NCBI RefSeq assembly: GCF_001905905.1
Contig: NZ_LIVT01000005.1
Coordinates: forward strand, 372,001-436,000
From: Streptomyces sp. CB02366
Lineage (GTDB): Bacteria > Actinomycetota > Actinomycetes > Streptomycetales > Streptomycetaceae
Direction of reading: 5' to 3'
Length of the DNA: 64,000 nt
Below, one piece after another: positions 19,132 to 27,261 of this stretch. Each line of letters starts with the position of its first letter. Position 1 is the first letter of the stretch. The position numbers and the translations under genes are program-made. The notes beneath the pieces were generated by a model. That model was given only the letters and a program-made list of their open reading frames with translations, was not told the DNA's origin and did no database searches.

Positions 19132-19617
19132 ATGAGCGGCAAGGGTGCACCCGAACTGTCCGTACGCAACTGCGGCGACCTCCGCGTGGCCGTGATCGCG
19201 GCCCAGTGGCACGAGAAGGTCATGGACGGCCTCGTCGACGGCGCCCTGCGCGCCCTGCACGAGCTGGGCATCGACGAGCCGACCCTCCTGCGCGTCCCCG
19301 GCTCCTTCGAGCTGCCCGTCGTCGCCAAGGTGCTCGCCGGACGCGGCTACGACGCGATCGTCGCCCTCGGCGTGGTCATCCGGGGCGGCACCCCCCACTT
19401 CGAGTACGTCTCCCAGGGCGTCACCCTCGGCCTCACCCAGGTCACCGTCGACACCGGTGTTCCCGTCGGCTTCGGCGTACTGACCTGCGACACCGAGGAG
19501 CAGGCGCTCGACCGGGCCGGACTCGAAGGGTCCAACGAGGACAAGGGGCACGAAGCGGTCACCGCCGCCGTCGCCACCGCGGCCACACTGCGCACCGTCA
19601 GCGAACCCTGGCGCTGA
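19132..19617 (+). CDS. ribH: 6,7-dimethyl-8-ribityllumazine synthase
   Basis: 161 aa from ATG with AGGAGA 6 bp upstream; an earlier in-frame ATG at 19087 overlaps ribBA and lacks a ribosome-binding site. Landmarks are [13 protein letters not shown] (near 57), [17 protein letters not shown] (near 80, with the catalytic His) and [20 protein letters not shown]. It condenses the RibA and RibB products, usually as an icosahedral 60-mer. It is the last rib gene; hisE begins 35 bp later. Confidence 0.95.
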
Positions 19618-19652
19618 GTGCCCCCGTACGACCCCGTATTCTGAGGACCATC

Positions 19653-19925
19653 ATGGGACAGAAAACCTTCGAAGAGCTCTTCACCGAGCTTCAGCTCAAG
19701 GCCGCCGAGGGCGACCCCGCGACCTCCCGCACCGCCGAACTGGTGGGCAAGGGCGTGCACGCGATCGGCAAGAAGGTCGTCGAGGAGGCCGCCGAGGTCT
19801 GGATGGCCGCCGAGTACGAGGGCAAGGAAGCCGCCGCCGAGGAGATCTCCCAGCTGCTGTACCACGTCCAGGTGATGATGGTCGCCCGCGGGATCTCGCT
19901 CGACGACGTCTACGCCCATCTCTGA
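19653..19925 (+). CDS. hisE: Phosphoribosyl-ATP pyrophosphohydrolase
   Basis: 90 aa. An all-alpha MazG-like fold is indicated by KKVVEEAAEVWMAAEYEG and EEISQLLYHVQVMMVARG, which hold the E-x-x-E and E-x-x-x metal-binding acidic residues of HisE. It hydrolyses phosphoribosyl-ATP to phosphoribosyl-AMP, the second step of histidine synthesis. It lies 35 bp after ribH with its own GAGGA ribosome-binding site, so it may be cotranscribed with the rib operon, and precedes hisG by 88 bp. Confidence 0.93.
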   Translation: MGQKTFEELFTELQLKAAEGDPATSRTAELVGKGVHAIGKKVVEEAAEVWMAAEYEGKEAAAEEISQLLYHVQVMMVARGISLDDVYAHL

Positions 19926-20013
19926 GCCGGCCTCCCCGCCGGCCCCGCCCGGCCCGGGCGACACCAGCGCGACACCACCCGCACCCTCCCTCCGCACGAA
20001 GGAAGCCGACCTC

Positions 20014-20862
20014 ATGCTGCGCATCGCCGTTCCCAACAAGGGTTCACTCTCCGGGCCTGCGATGGCGATGCTCCATGAGGCCGGCTACCAGCAGCGCAAG
20101 GAGTCGAAAGAGCTGGTCCTGGTCGACCCCGGGAACGAGGTCGAGTTCTTCTACCTCCGCCCCCGCGACATCGCGATCTACGTCAGCTCCGGCAAGCTCG
20201 ACATCGGCATCACCGGCCGCGACCTGCTGCTGGACTCCGGGGCCGACTCCGAGGAGATCCTCCAGCTCGGCTTCGCCCGCTCCACCTTCCGCTACGCCAC
20301 CAAGCCCGGCACCGCGGCGGGCCCGCAGGACTTCGACGGCATGACGATCGCCACCTCCTACGAGGGCATCGTCGCCGCCCACCTCGCCGAGGCCGGGGTG
20401 AAGGCGTCCGTCGTCCACCTCGACGGGGCGGTCGAGACCGCCATCGAGCTGGGCGTCGCCCAGATCATCGCCGACGTGGTCGAGACCGGCACCAGCCTGC
20501 GCAACGCCGGACTGGAGGTGATCGGAGAGCCGATCATGACCTCCGAGGCCGTCGTCATCCGCCGCAACGGCGCCCCCGCCGACGACCCCAAGGTGCAGCA
20601 GTTCCTCCGCCGCCTCCAGGGCGTCCTGGTCGCCCGGTCCTACGTGATGATGGACTACGACTGCCGCGTCGAGCACCTGGAGCGCGCCGTCGCCCTCACC
20701 CCCGGCCTGGAGTCCCCGACCATCTCCCCGCTGCACCACGAGGGCTGGGTCGCCGTCCGTTCCATGGTCGCCGCCAAGGAGGCGCAGCGGATCATGGACG
20801 ACCTGTACGAGCTCGGCGCCCGCGCCATCCTCACCACGGCCATCCACGCCTGCCGTCTCTGA
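20014..20862 (+). CDS. hisG: ATP phosphoribosyltransferase, long form
   Basis: 282 aa. MLRIAVPNKGSL starts the periplasmic-binding-like catalytic domain. The PRPP-binding loop reads IADVVETGTSLRNAGLE near 155. The C-terminal 75 residues form the ACT-like regulatory domain of long-form (HisZ-independent) enzymes, so feedback inhibition by histidine is expected. It catalyses the first step of histidine biosynthesis. It follows hisE in the same direction. The rest of the his genes are not in this window. Confidence 0.95.
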   Translation: MLRIAVPNKGSLSGPAMAMLHEAGYQQRKESKELVLVDPGNEVEFFYLRPRDIAIYVSSGKLDIGITGRDLLLDSGADSEEILQLGFARSTFRYATKPGTAAGPQDFDGMTIATSYEGIVAAHLAEAGVKASVVHLDGAVETAIELGVAQIIADVVETGTSLRNAGLEVIGEPIMTSEAVVIRRNGAPADDPKVQQFLRRLQGVLVARSYVMMDYDCRVEHLERAVALTPGLESPTISPLHHEGWVAVRSMVAAKEAQRIMDDLYELGARAILTTAIHACRL

Positions 20863-20900
20863 CGGCCCCGGCCGCCCGCACCCCCCGAGAGAAGATCCCG

Positions 20901-21371
20901 ATGTCCGCGCCCAGCCCCGAACTCCCCACCCTGCCGGTCACCTTCCGGCCCACCCTCACCCGGGTGGTCCTGCTGAGCGTGGGGCTGGCGATGTTCCTCG
21001 TCATCACGGTCGTCGCCCTGATGCTGGAACGGCTCAACCCGGGGGAGCGGACCAGCTTCATCTTCCTCGCGGCGCTCTTCTTCGGCGTCCTGGCCCTGCT
21101 CAGCAGGCCCCGGGTCTCCGCCGACGCGACCGGGGTCACCGTCGTCAACCTCACCCGGACCCGCAGGCTGGCCTGGCAGGAGATCCTCCGCGTCAACCTG
21201 CGCTCCGGCGACCCCTGGGTCTTCCTCGACCTCAGCGACGGCACCAGCCTGCCCGCCCTCGGCATCCAGCCCGGCCTCGCCAAGCAGCAGGCCATCCGCG
21301 ACGCCCGCGCCCTGCGCGCCCTGGCCGAGGCGCGCGGCGCCGGAAGCGACGACACCCCCGCCGCGGGCTGA
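20901..21371 (+). CDS. Two-helix membrane protein with PH-like domain
   Basis: 156 aa. Residues 20-75 hold two membrane helices (VVLLSVGLAMFLVITVVALM and FIFLAALFFGVLALLS). After them VSADATGVTVVNLTRTRRLAWQEILRV fits the bacterial PH-like (bPH2/DUF2581-type) domain found on the cytoplasmic face in many actinobacteria. It starts with an ATG after GAGAGAAG, 38 bp after hisG, and is probably cotranscribed. Function is unknown. Confidence 0.78.
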   Translation: MSAPSPELPTLPVTFRPTLTRVVLLSVGLAMFLVITVVALMLERLNPGERTSFIFLAALFFGVLALLSRPRVSADATGVTVVNLTRTRRLAWQEILRVNLRSGDPWVFLDLSDGTSLPALGIQPGLAKQQAIRDARALRALAEARGAGSDDTPAAG

Positions 21372-21487
21372 TCCCCCGCCCGGCACGGGGCCCTGTTGTC
21401 TACTCTGGTGGGCGGCGGCGCCCCGTGCGCCCCGCCCCGCCCGTACCACGGCCCCGACCGGGGCCCGCGGGGTTCCCCCTGCGACCC

Positions 21488-21523
21488 AAGGAGTGACTCC
21501 TTCCAGCAATGGACGGATCGTCC
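21488..21523 (+). promoter_or_regulatory. Two adjacent small palindromes in the CNNM-operon leader
   Basis: AAGGAGTGACTCCTT (21488-21502) is a perfect palindrome around one base, and GGACGGATCGTCC (21511-21523) pairs as a 5-bp stem with a GAT loop. Both lie 42-77 bp before the first CNNM gene. They could be operators, or two stem-loops of a structured leader RNA. They match no riboswitch class that I recognise. Confidence 0.4.
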
Positions 21524-21564
21524 GGTAGTACCTGCGCCGCCCCTTCCCCGGAGGCGGCGGCCTC

Positions 21565-22923
21565 ATGACCACCCCCCTGCTGCTCCTCGCGGCCGCCTTC
21601 CTCCTCATCCTCGCCAACGGGTTCTTCGTGGCGGCCGAATTCGGGCTCGTCACCGTGGACAGGCCGGACGCGGAGCGCGCCGCCGCCGAGGGCGACCGAC
21701 GGGCCCGTACCGTCGTCCGCGCCCTGCGCGAACTCTCCTTCCAGCTCTCCGGCACCCAGCTCGGCATCACCCTCACCTCCCTGGTGGTGGGCATGCTCGC
21801 CGAACCGGCCCTCGCCCGGCTGCTCGCCGCACCCCTCACCGCCGCCGGCCTGCCCCAAGGGGCCGTCCCCGGCGCCGGCGTCGTCATCGGCATGCTGCTG
21901 GCCTCGGCGGTCCAGATGGTCGTCGGCGAACTCGTGCCCAAGAACTGGGCGGTCTCCCGGCCGCTCCAGGTGGCCCGCTTCGTCGCCGGACCGCAAGCCC
22001 GGTTCGCAGCCCTCCTGCGCCCGGTGATCACCCTGCTCAACACCCTGGCCAACCGGCTGGTGCGGCTCCTGGGCGTCGAGCCCACCGACGAGCTGGCCTC
22101 CGCCCGCACCCCGGGCGAGCTGGTCTCCCTGGCCCGGCACTCCGCCCGCGCCGGAGCCCTGGAACAGGACACCGCCGATCTCTTCGTCCGGTCGCTCTCG
22201 CTGGCCGGGCTCACCGCCCAGCACGTCATGACCCCCCGGGTGAAGGTCAGCGCCCTGCACTCCTCCGCGACCGCCGAGGACGTCCTCAACCTCACCCGTG
22301 CCACCGGCCTCTCCCGCTTCCCGGTCTACCGGGACCGCATCGACGAGGTCGTCGGCATGGTCCACCTCAAGGACGCCCTCGCCGTCCCCGCCGCCGAGCG
22401 CCTGCGCACCCCGGCCGGACTGATCGCCGTCGCCCCGCTCCTGGTGCCCGGGACGCTCCCGGTGGAACACCTGCTGCGGCGGCTGCGCCGCGAACAGCCG
22501 ATAGCCGTGGTCGTCGACGAGTACGGCGGCACCGCCGGCGTCGTCACCCTGGAGGACATCATCGAGGAACTCGTCGGCGAGGTCCGCGACGAGCACGACG
22601 CCGAGGTCGCGGGACGCCCCGAGCTGACCGCCACCACCGCCGAGGACGGGCGCCCGGCCTGGGACGCCGAGGGCAGCTGCCGGGTGCACACCCTGCGCCG
22701 CGGCGGCCTGGAGGTGCCCGAGGGGCCCTACGAGACCGTCGCCGGGCTCGTCGCCGGGCTGCTGGGCCGCATCCCCGCCCCCGGCGACGTGGCCGAACTC
22801 CCCGGCTGGCGGATCTCCGTCCGCCGGGTCGGCCACAACCGCGCCGAACGGGTCCGGTTCACCCGGACGCCCGGCCCGCAGCCGGACCCGGCCGCCCGGA
22901 CCCTGCTGGAGGCCGCGCGATGA
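21565..22923 (+). CDS. CNNM/CorB-type membrane protein with CBS pair and CorC domain (hemolysin family)
   Basis: 452 aa. The DUF21/CNNM membrane domain occupies residues 1-200, opening with LILANGFFVAAEFGLV and including ELVPKNWAVSRP. Two CBS motifs follow (QHVMTPRVKVSALHSSATAE near 214, and the second around 290-345 with AVVVDEYGGTAGVVTLEDI). A C-terminal CorC_HlyC domain follows from about 365. Relatives transport or sense Mg2+/Co2+; the 'hemolysin' label is historical. The next paralogue starts inside the stop codon (ATGA). Confidence 0.88.
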   Translation: MTTPLLLLAAAFLLILANGFFVAAEFGLVTVDRPDAERAAAEGDRRARTVVRALRELSFQLSGTQLGITLTSLVVGMLAEPALARLLAAPLTAAGLPQGAVPGAGVVIGMLLASAVQMVVGELVPKNWAVSRPLQVARFVAGPQARFAALLRPVITLLNTLANRLVRLLGVEPTDELASARTPGELVSLARHSARAGALEQDTADLFVRSLSLAGLTAQHVMTPRVKVSALHSSATAEDVLNLTRATGLSRFPVYRDRIDEVVGMVHLKDALAVPAAERLRTPAGLIAVAPLLVPGTLPVEHLLRRLRREQPIAVVVDEYGGTAGVVTLEDIIEELVGEVRDEHDAEVAGRPELTATTAEDGRPAWDAEGSCRVHTLRRGGLEVPEGPYETVAGLVAGLLGRIPAPGDVAELPGWRISVRRVGHNRAERVRFTRTPGPQPDPAARTLLEAAR

Positions 22924-24047
22924 GCATGCTCCACCTCCTGCTCGCCGTCCTCCTGGTGCTGGCCAACGGCTTCTTCGTCGGCGCCGAGTTCGCCCTCGTC
23001 TCGGTCCGCCGCAGCCAGGTCGAGCCGCTGGCCGCCCAGGGCTCCACCCGGGCCCGCACGGTCCTGCACGGCCTGGAGAACCTGCCGCAGATGATGGCCG
23101 CCGCCCAGTTCGGCATCACCGTCTGCTCCCTCACCCTCGGAGCCGTCGCGGAGCCGGCCGTCGCCCGTCTCCTGGAGCCGGTCTTCCACGCCGCGCACCT
23201 CCCCGAAGGGCTCGTCCACCCCCTCGGCTTCGCCCTCGCCCTGCTGTCCGTGGTGGTGCTGCACCTGGTCATCGGCGAGATGGTCCCCAAGAACCTCGCG
23301 ATGGCGGCGCCCGAGCGGACCGCGCTGTGGCTCAGCCCCGGCCTGGTCGCCTTCGCCCGGCTCTGCCGCCCGGTCACCAGCGCGCTCGGCGCCTGCGCGG
23401 CCCTGGTGCTGAGGCTGTTCGGCGTGGAGCCGAAGGACGAGGTGGAGGCCGTCTTCACCAGCGAGCAGCTCAACCGGCTCGTGGAGGACTCCGGCCAGGC
23501 CGGCCTCCTCGCCCCGGCCGCGGCCGAACGCCTGGAGGACGCCCTCGAACTCGGCAGCAGGCCCGTCCTCGACGTCCTGCTGGAGCGGGCGTCTCTGGTC
23601 ACCGTCGACCCGTCGGTGACCCCGCGCCGGATCGAGGAGCTGACGGTACGCACCGGCTTCTCCCGCTTCCCGGTCTGCGCCGAGGGCGGCGGCCCCTTCA
23701 TGGGCTACCTGCACGTCAAGGACGTCCTGGAGCTGGAGGACGCCGACCGCGCGGTCCCGCAGCAGCTCTGGCGTCCGATGACGACCGTACGGGCCGAACT
23801 GCCGCTGGACGACGCCCTGACCGTGATGCGCCGCGCCGCGACGCACCTGGCGCAGGTGGCCGACGCCTCGGGCCGGGTCCTCGGCCTGGTCGCCATGGAG
23901 GACGTCCTGGAGACGCTGGTGGGGGAGGTGCGCGACCCCTCCCACCGGGTGGTGTCGGTGCCCCGCCGCACGGTGGACGTGCCGAAGGGGCCGGCGCTGC
24001 CGGGGGCCGGGGTGCTCGCGCACGGACGCCCGGCGCGGGTCTCCTGA
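22920..24047 (+). CDS. Second CNNM/CorB-type membrane protein, lacking the CorC domain
   Basis: 375 aa. It has the same membrane domain as its upstream neighbour (LVLANGFFVGAEFALVSVRR, GEMVPKNLAMAAPER), then two CBS motifs (near 215 and 285, the latter with LGLVAMEDVLETLVGEV). It ends soon after the CBS pair, about 80 residues short of the CorC_HlyC domain that the neighbour carries. Start overlaps the previous stop, so the two probably form a heteromeric membrane complex. The pair looks like an old tandem duplication with loss of the C-terminal domain in one copy. Confidence 0.86.
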   Translation: MSMLHLLLAVLLVLANGFFVGAEFALVSVRRSQVEPLAAQGSTRARTVLHGLENLPQMMAAAQFGITVCSLTLGAVAEPAVARLLEPVFHAAHLPEGLVHPLGFALALLSVVVLHLVIGEMVPKNLAMAAPERTALWLSPGLVAFARLCRPVTSALGACAALVLRLFGVEPKDEVEAVFTSEQLNRLVEDSGQAGLLAPAAAERLEDALELGSRPVLDVLLERASLVTVDPSVTPRRIEELTVRTGFSRFPVCAEGGGPFMGYLHVKDVLELEDADRAVPQQLWRPMTTVRAELPLDDALTVMRRAATHLAQVADASGRVLGLVAMEDVLETLVGEVRDPSHRVVSVPRRTVDVPKGPALPGAGVLAHGRPARVS

Positions 24048-24091
24048 GCACGGCCGCCCGCGCACGGACGCTTCCCGCGCACCGGCGCCGG

Positions 24092-24123
24092 GGCCGCGCC
24101 GGGGGTCCGCCCCGGGCGCGGCC
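24092..24123. terminator. Hairpin between convergent CNNM and AAA+ genes
   Basis: GGCCGCGCC (24092-24100) pairs with GGCGCGGCC (24115-24123), and the stem is extended inward by GGGG/CCCC with one offset. It immediately precedes the stop codon of the minus-strand AAA+ gene. Confidence 0.5.
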
Positions 24124-26028
24124 TCACACCGCGCCCGGCTCCTGCTTGCCCCGGCCCACCGGGCCGCGCCCCGACAGCACCTCGCCGTACGCCTGCATCA
24201 GGTCCGGGAGCCGCAGCGTCGACAGGTCCTCCCGGGTCAGCGCACCCGAATAGCCGGAGAGCCGCAGATCGCGGTAGGCGCAGCTCTTCTCGTACAGCGT
24301 CCGCAGGAAGCGGCCGTTGCCCAGCTCGTCGATCCACCCCTGGTCCACCACGTGGCCGCTGATGGACCGCAGCTCCTCGACCGCCTCCTCGTCCCACACG
24401 TCGTCGTTCTCGGCGGCCAGGACGCCGCCGATCGCGGTGAGTTCGAGCGGGCGGTAGCTGGGGAAGTCGACCCGGGTGGTGAACCGGGAGGAGAGGCCCG
24501 GATTGGTGGCGAGCAGCCGGTCCATGCCCTCCGGGTACCCGGCGAGGATGACGACGAGGTGGTCCCGGTTGTCCTCGGCCCGCTTGAGGAGCACCTGCAG
24601 TGCCTCGTCGCCGTACGCGTCGCCCTTGCTGTAACCGGAGTTGGCCAGGCTGTACGCCTCGTCGACGAAGAGCACCCCGCCCAGCGCCGAGTCGATCAGC
24701 TCATTGGCCTTCACCGCCGTCTGGCCGAGGAACTCCCCGACCAGATCGGACCGCTGCGCCTCGATCAGGTGATCGCCGCCGAGCAGCCCGAGGGCGTAGA
24801 AGACCCGGCCCAGGATGCGCGCCACCGTGGTCTTGCCGGTGCCCGAGGGGCCGGAGAAGACGAAGTGGCGCTTCGGCGGCTGCACGGGGAGCCCCTGCTC
24901 GGCCCGCAGCCGGGCCATGTTCAGCTGCGCCGAGAGGGCCCTGACCTGCCGCTTCACCGGCTCCAGGCCCACCATCCGCTCCAGCTGCGCCAGCGCCTCG
25001 GCCAGCAGGGCGGGATCGCTGGGCCCCGCAGGGAAGGACGGGGGTCTACGGCTCCTGGTGCGGCGGGCGCCCTCGACGGGGACGGGCGGACCCGGCACGG
25101 GCTCGTCCCCGAGCAGCCCCGCGTCGCCCAGCGGCCAGGACTCGCGCCCGTCCGCCGGATCGGCCCCGAGCAGCGCGTCCCCCTCCGGCAGCGCCTCCCC
25201 GCCCGGGGCCCCCGCCCCGAAACCCGACAGGGCCGCCGGGGCCAGGCCCACCGACTCGTCGAAGCCGTCGCCCTCCACGAGCGCCGCGAGCCGGGCGGAG
25301 GTGTCCATGAAGGCCGGATCGACCCGGTGCACCGCCCGGTACAGGGGCAGAGCGGCGGCGCTGCGCCCGGTGCCCTCATGGGCCCGGGCCAGCCAGTAGC
25401 GCAGCTCCTTGCGCTGCGGCTGCTCGCTGCGACATCGCATCAGCGCGGCCGACAGCAGCGGTTCCGCCTGCCCGAACATCTCCAGCCGCACCCGGGCCAT
25501 CCCGCCGAACAGGCCCGCCTCGATGCCCAGCACCGGGTCGTCGACGAGCTGCTCGGTATACCGCACCAACTGCTCCCAGTCCTTGACCAGATAGGAGCGG
25601 CAGGCGTGCAGGAACCGCACCTGCGGGTCCGCGTCCACCGGCGGCAGCCCGGCCAACGCCCGGTCCAGCTCGGGCACATGGCGGCCGTCCAGCCAGTGCG
25701 AGGCGTGCGCCAGCAGCAGGTCCCGGCCGCTCTCCAGCACCGGCTGCACCCACCAGCCCAGCCAGTACCAGGAATTGAGCGTACGGCGGTGGCGGGCACG
25801 CTGCTCGCCGAAGCGGTCGCGGTGCTGGTACATGCGCAGCAGGGCCGTGGTGGTGTCGACGCGCAGCGCGTGGAGACCGAGCCAGCCGTCCGCCATGCCC
25901 GGATCGATGCGCACCGCGGCTCGGAACTCCTCCTCGGCCTGCGGGTAGGCGCCCATCGTGTAGGCGTCCATGCCACGCAGCCAGGCGAGGTCGGCAGGGG
26001 CGCCGGCGCCCTGTGTGCCGATGTTCAT
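24124..26028 (-). CDS. EccA-like AAA+ ATPase with N-terminal TPR region
   Basis: 634 aa from ATG at 26028 preceded by GGGGGA; the longer open frame upstream has no ribosome-binding site. Residues 1-280 are helical TPR-like repeats, followed by a low-complexity linker (about 290-360) and a CbbX/CfqX-type AAA+ domain. Walker A is GPSGTGKTTVARILG near 420, Walker B is GVLFVDEAYSLANSG near 480, and there is an R-finger region around NPGLSSRFTTRVDFPSY. The layout is that of EccA, the cytoplasmic ATPase of type VII secretion, but no other ESX gene (EccB-E, WXG100) is nearby. It may serve an ESX locus elsewhere or a different remodelling task. Confidence 0.82.
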   Translation of the reverse strand: MNIGTQGAGAPADLAWLRGMDAYTMGAYPQAEEEFRAAVRIDPGMADGWLGLHALRVDTTTALLRMYQHRDRFGEQRARHRRTLNSWYWLGWWVQPVLESGRDLLLAHASHWLDGRHVPELDRALAGLPPVDADPQVRFLHACRSYLVKDWEQLVRYTEQLVDDPVLGIEAGLFGGMARVRLEMFGQAEPLLSAALMRCRSEQPQRKELRYWLARAHEGTGRSAAALPLYRAVHRVDPAFMDTSARLAALVEGDGFDESVGLAPAALSGFGAGAPGGEALPEGDALLGADPADGRESWPLGDAGLLGDEPVPGPPVPVEGARRTRSRRPPSFPAGPSDPALLAEALAQLERMVGLEPVKRQVRALSAQLNMARLRAEQGLPVQPPKRHFVFSGPSGTGKTTVARILGRVFYALGLLGGDHLIEAQRSDLVGEFLGQTAVKANELIDSALGGVLFVDEAYSLANSGYSKGDAYGDEALQVLLKRAEDNRDHLVVILAGYPEGMDRLLATNPGLSSRFTTRVDFPSYRPLELTAIGGVLAAENDDVWDEEAVEELRSISGHVVDQGWIDELGNGRFLRTLYEKSCAYRDLRLSGYSGALTREDLSTLRLPDLMQAYGEVLSGRGPVGRGKQEPGAV

Positions 26029-26245
26029 CAGGTCCCCCACAAACCGTGCCCCCAGGATGTCCCGCCCGCACAGCATGCCCACCGGAGCGTGCTGAATCAC
26101 GGCGCGGGGGAAGGGAATTGACCACACCGAGGTGCATCGTACCCGCGCAGGGGGGAGCGTCCGCCCGGTGATCGAGCGCCGGGTTGATGACCGAGAGTGA
26201 GCGAGTTGCTCTGCGTGGTCGCCGGAACGGCGGGGGGAGCGCAGG

Positions 26246-26285
26246 GCGAAGCCCCCGATCACGGGGGAACAACCGGGGGCTTCGC
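26246..26285. terminator. Hairpin upstream of the EccA-like gene
   Basis: A perfect 12-bp inverted repeat, GCGAAGCCCCCG (26246-26257) and its complement (26274-26285), with a 16-nt loop. It lies between the uridine-kinase-like gene stop and the EccA-like gene start, both on the minus strand, and probably insulates the two. Confidence 0.55.
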
Positions 26286-26332
26286 GTCCGCGGGGGCTCC
26301 GAAAAGCCGCACAATGAGAACGTAAGACCAGT

Positions 26333-26365
26333 AAGGGCCCTCGGTCAAGCAGAGTTGGGGCCCTT
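26333..26365 (-). terminator. Hairpin just after the uridine-kinase-like gene
   Basis: AAGGGCCC (26333-26340) and GGGCCCTT (26358-26365) form an 8-bp stem with a 17-nt loop, starting about 20 bp after the minus-strand stop at 26386. Confidence 0.45.
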
Positions 26366-26385
26366 CGGAGCCGAAATCCGACGGC

Positions 26386-27015
26386 TCAGCGGGGCGGCCC
26401 GCTCCGGCTACCCTCCGTGACGGAGCGGTTCGCTCCCGCTGTCGCCCCCGGCCCCGGCAGCCACACGTACCCCTCCGGCAACTGGCGTACCAGGGCGTCG
26501 GCATGGGGACGCGAAGGGTCTTCGGCGAAATGCCGGTCCTCGGCACGCGTCCACCCGTCCCAGAACCGGGTGAGCGCGACGCCGTCCCGCCGCCGGCCCC
26601 GCTCCCAGGACGCCTCGCGCCCCCCCTCCATCCAGCACAGCGCCGCCAGCCACGGGCGCACCTCCCGGCGCCCCGCGCCGACCCCCTCCACCAGCACCAC
26701 GGGGGCCGGCTCCAGGGTCCGCTCCGGGCCGAAGCGGCGCTCCGTCCAGTCGTAGGGGGCGTAGCGCGCGCACTCGCCGCGCGAGAACGGCAGGAGTACC
26801 TGGCCCCGCAGCCGCCCCGTCCAGCCGAACAGCTCCTCGTGCGTGGCGAGATCGTCCAGATGGAGGACCGGCGCACCGCCCAGCGCCGCCGCGAGGCGGG
26901 CGGCGAAGGTGCTCTTGCCCGACCCGGCGTGCCCGTCCACCGCGACCAGCCGGACCGGCCCGCACGAAGGGGGCAGCGAAGCGAGCTCATCGGCGTGGCG
27001 GGCCAGGTCGTCCAT
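26386..27015 (-). CDS. Uridine-kinase-like P-loop NTPase
   Basis: 209 aa. VRLVAVDGHAGSGKSTFAARLA near residue 25 is a Walker A loop. VLHLDDL (near 50) and a VVLVEGVGAGRREVRPWL strand (near 105) match the uridine/phosphoribulokinase-like fold. It is annotated as uridine kinase in many actinomycetes, but substrate residues are not diagnostic and the protein is shorter than Udk, so small-molecule kinase is the safe call. It is monocistronic on the minus strand with hairpins downstream. Confidence 0.78.
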   Translation of the reverse strand: MDDLARHADELASLPPSCGPVRLVAVDGHAGSGKSTFAARLAAALGGAPVLHLDDLATHEELFGWTGRLRGQVLLPFSRGECARYAPYDWTERRFGPERTLEPAPVVLVEGVGAGRREVRPWLAALCWMEGGREASWERGRRRDGVALTRFWDGWTRAEDRHFAEDPSRPHADALVRQLPEGYVWLPGPGATAGANRSVTEGSRSGPPR

Positions 27016-27261
27016 GGCCCCAGGGTACGTTCCGGCACGCGGGTTCCCGGGTGCCTGCGCAGGTCACGCCCGTGGCCCTGGGCGACAGGTCTGCCAGTGG
27101 TCCAGACCCATATTGGTCCGGTGGCCCCCGCCGAACCGCTGGCCCGACCCGCCCGCCACCCGGGATAGTTGGCGCACCGCACCGCATCACCTCGCACCGC
27201 ACCGCACCACTTCGCACGGCGCCCGCAGTCCACCTTCCGCATCCGACCGGGGGTCACGCCC

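Noticed and set aside
21493..21528. Eleven-codon ORF starting GTG in the CNNM leader (VTPSSNGRIVR)
   Set aside because: The AAGGA sequence abuts the GTG with no spacing, so initiation is unlikely; the palindromes are the better explanation of this stretch.
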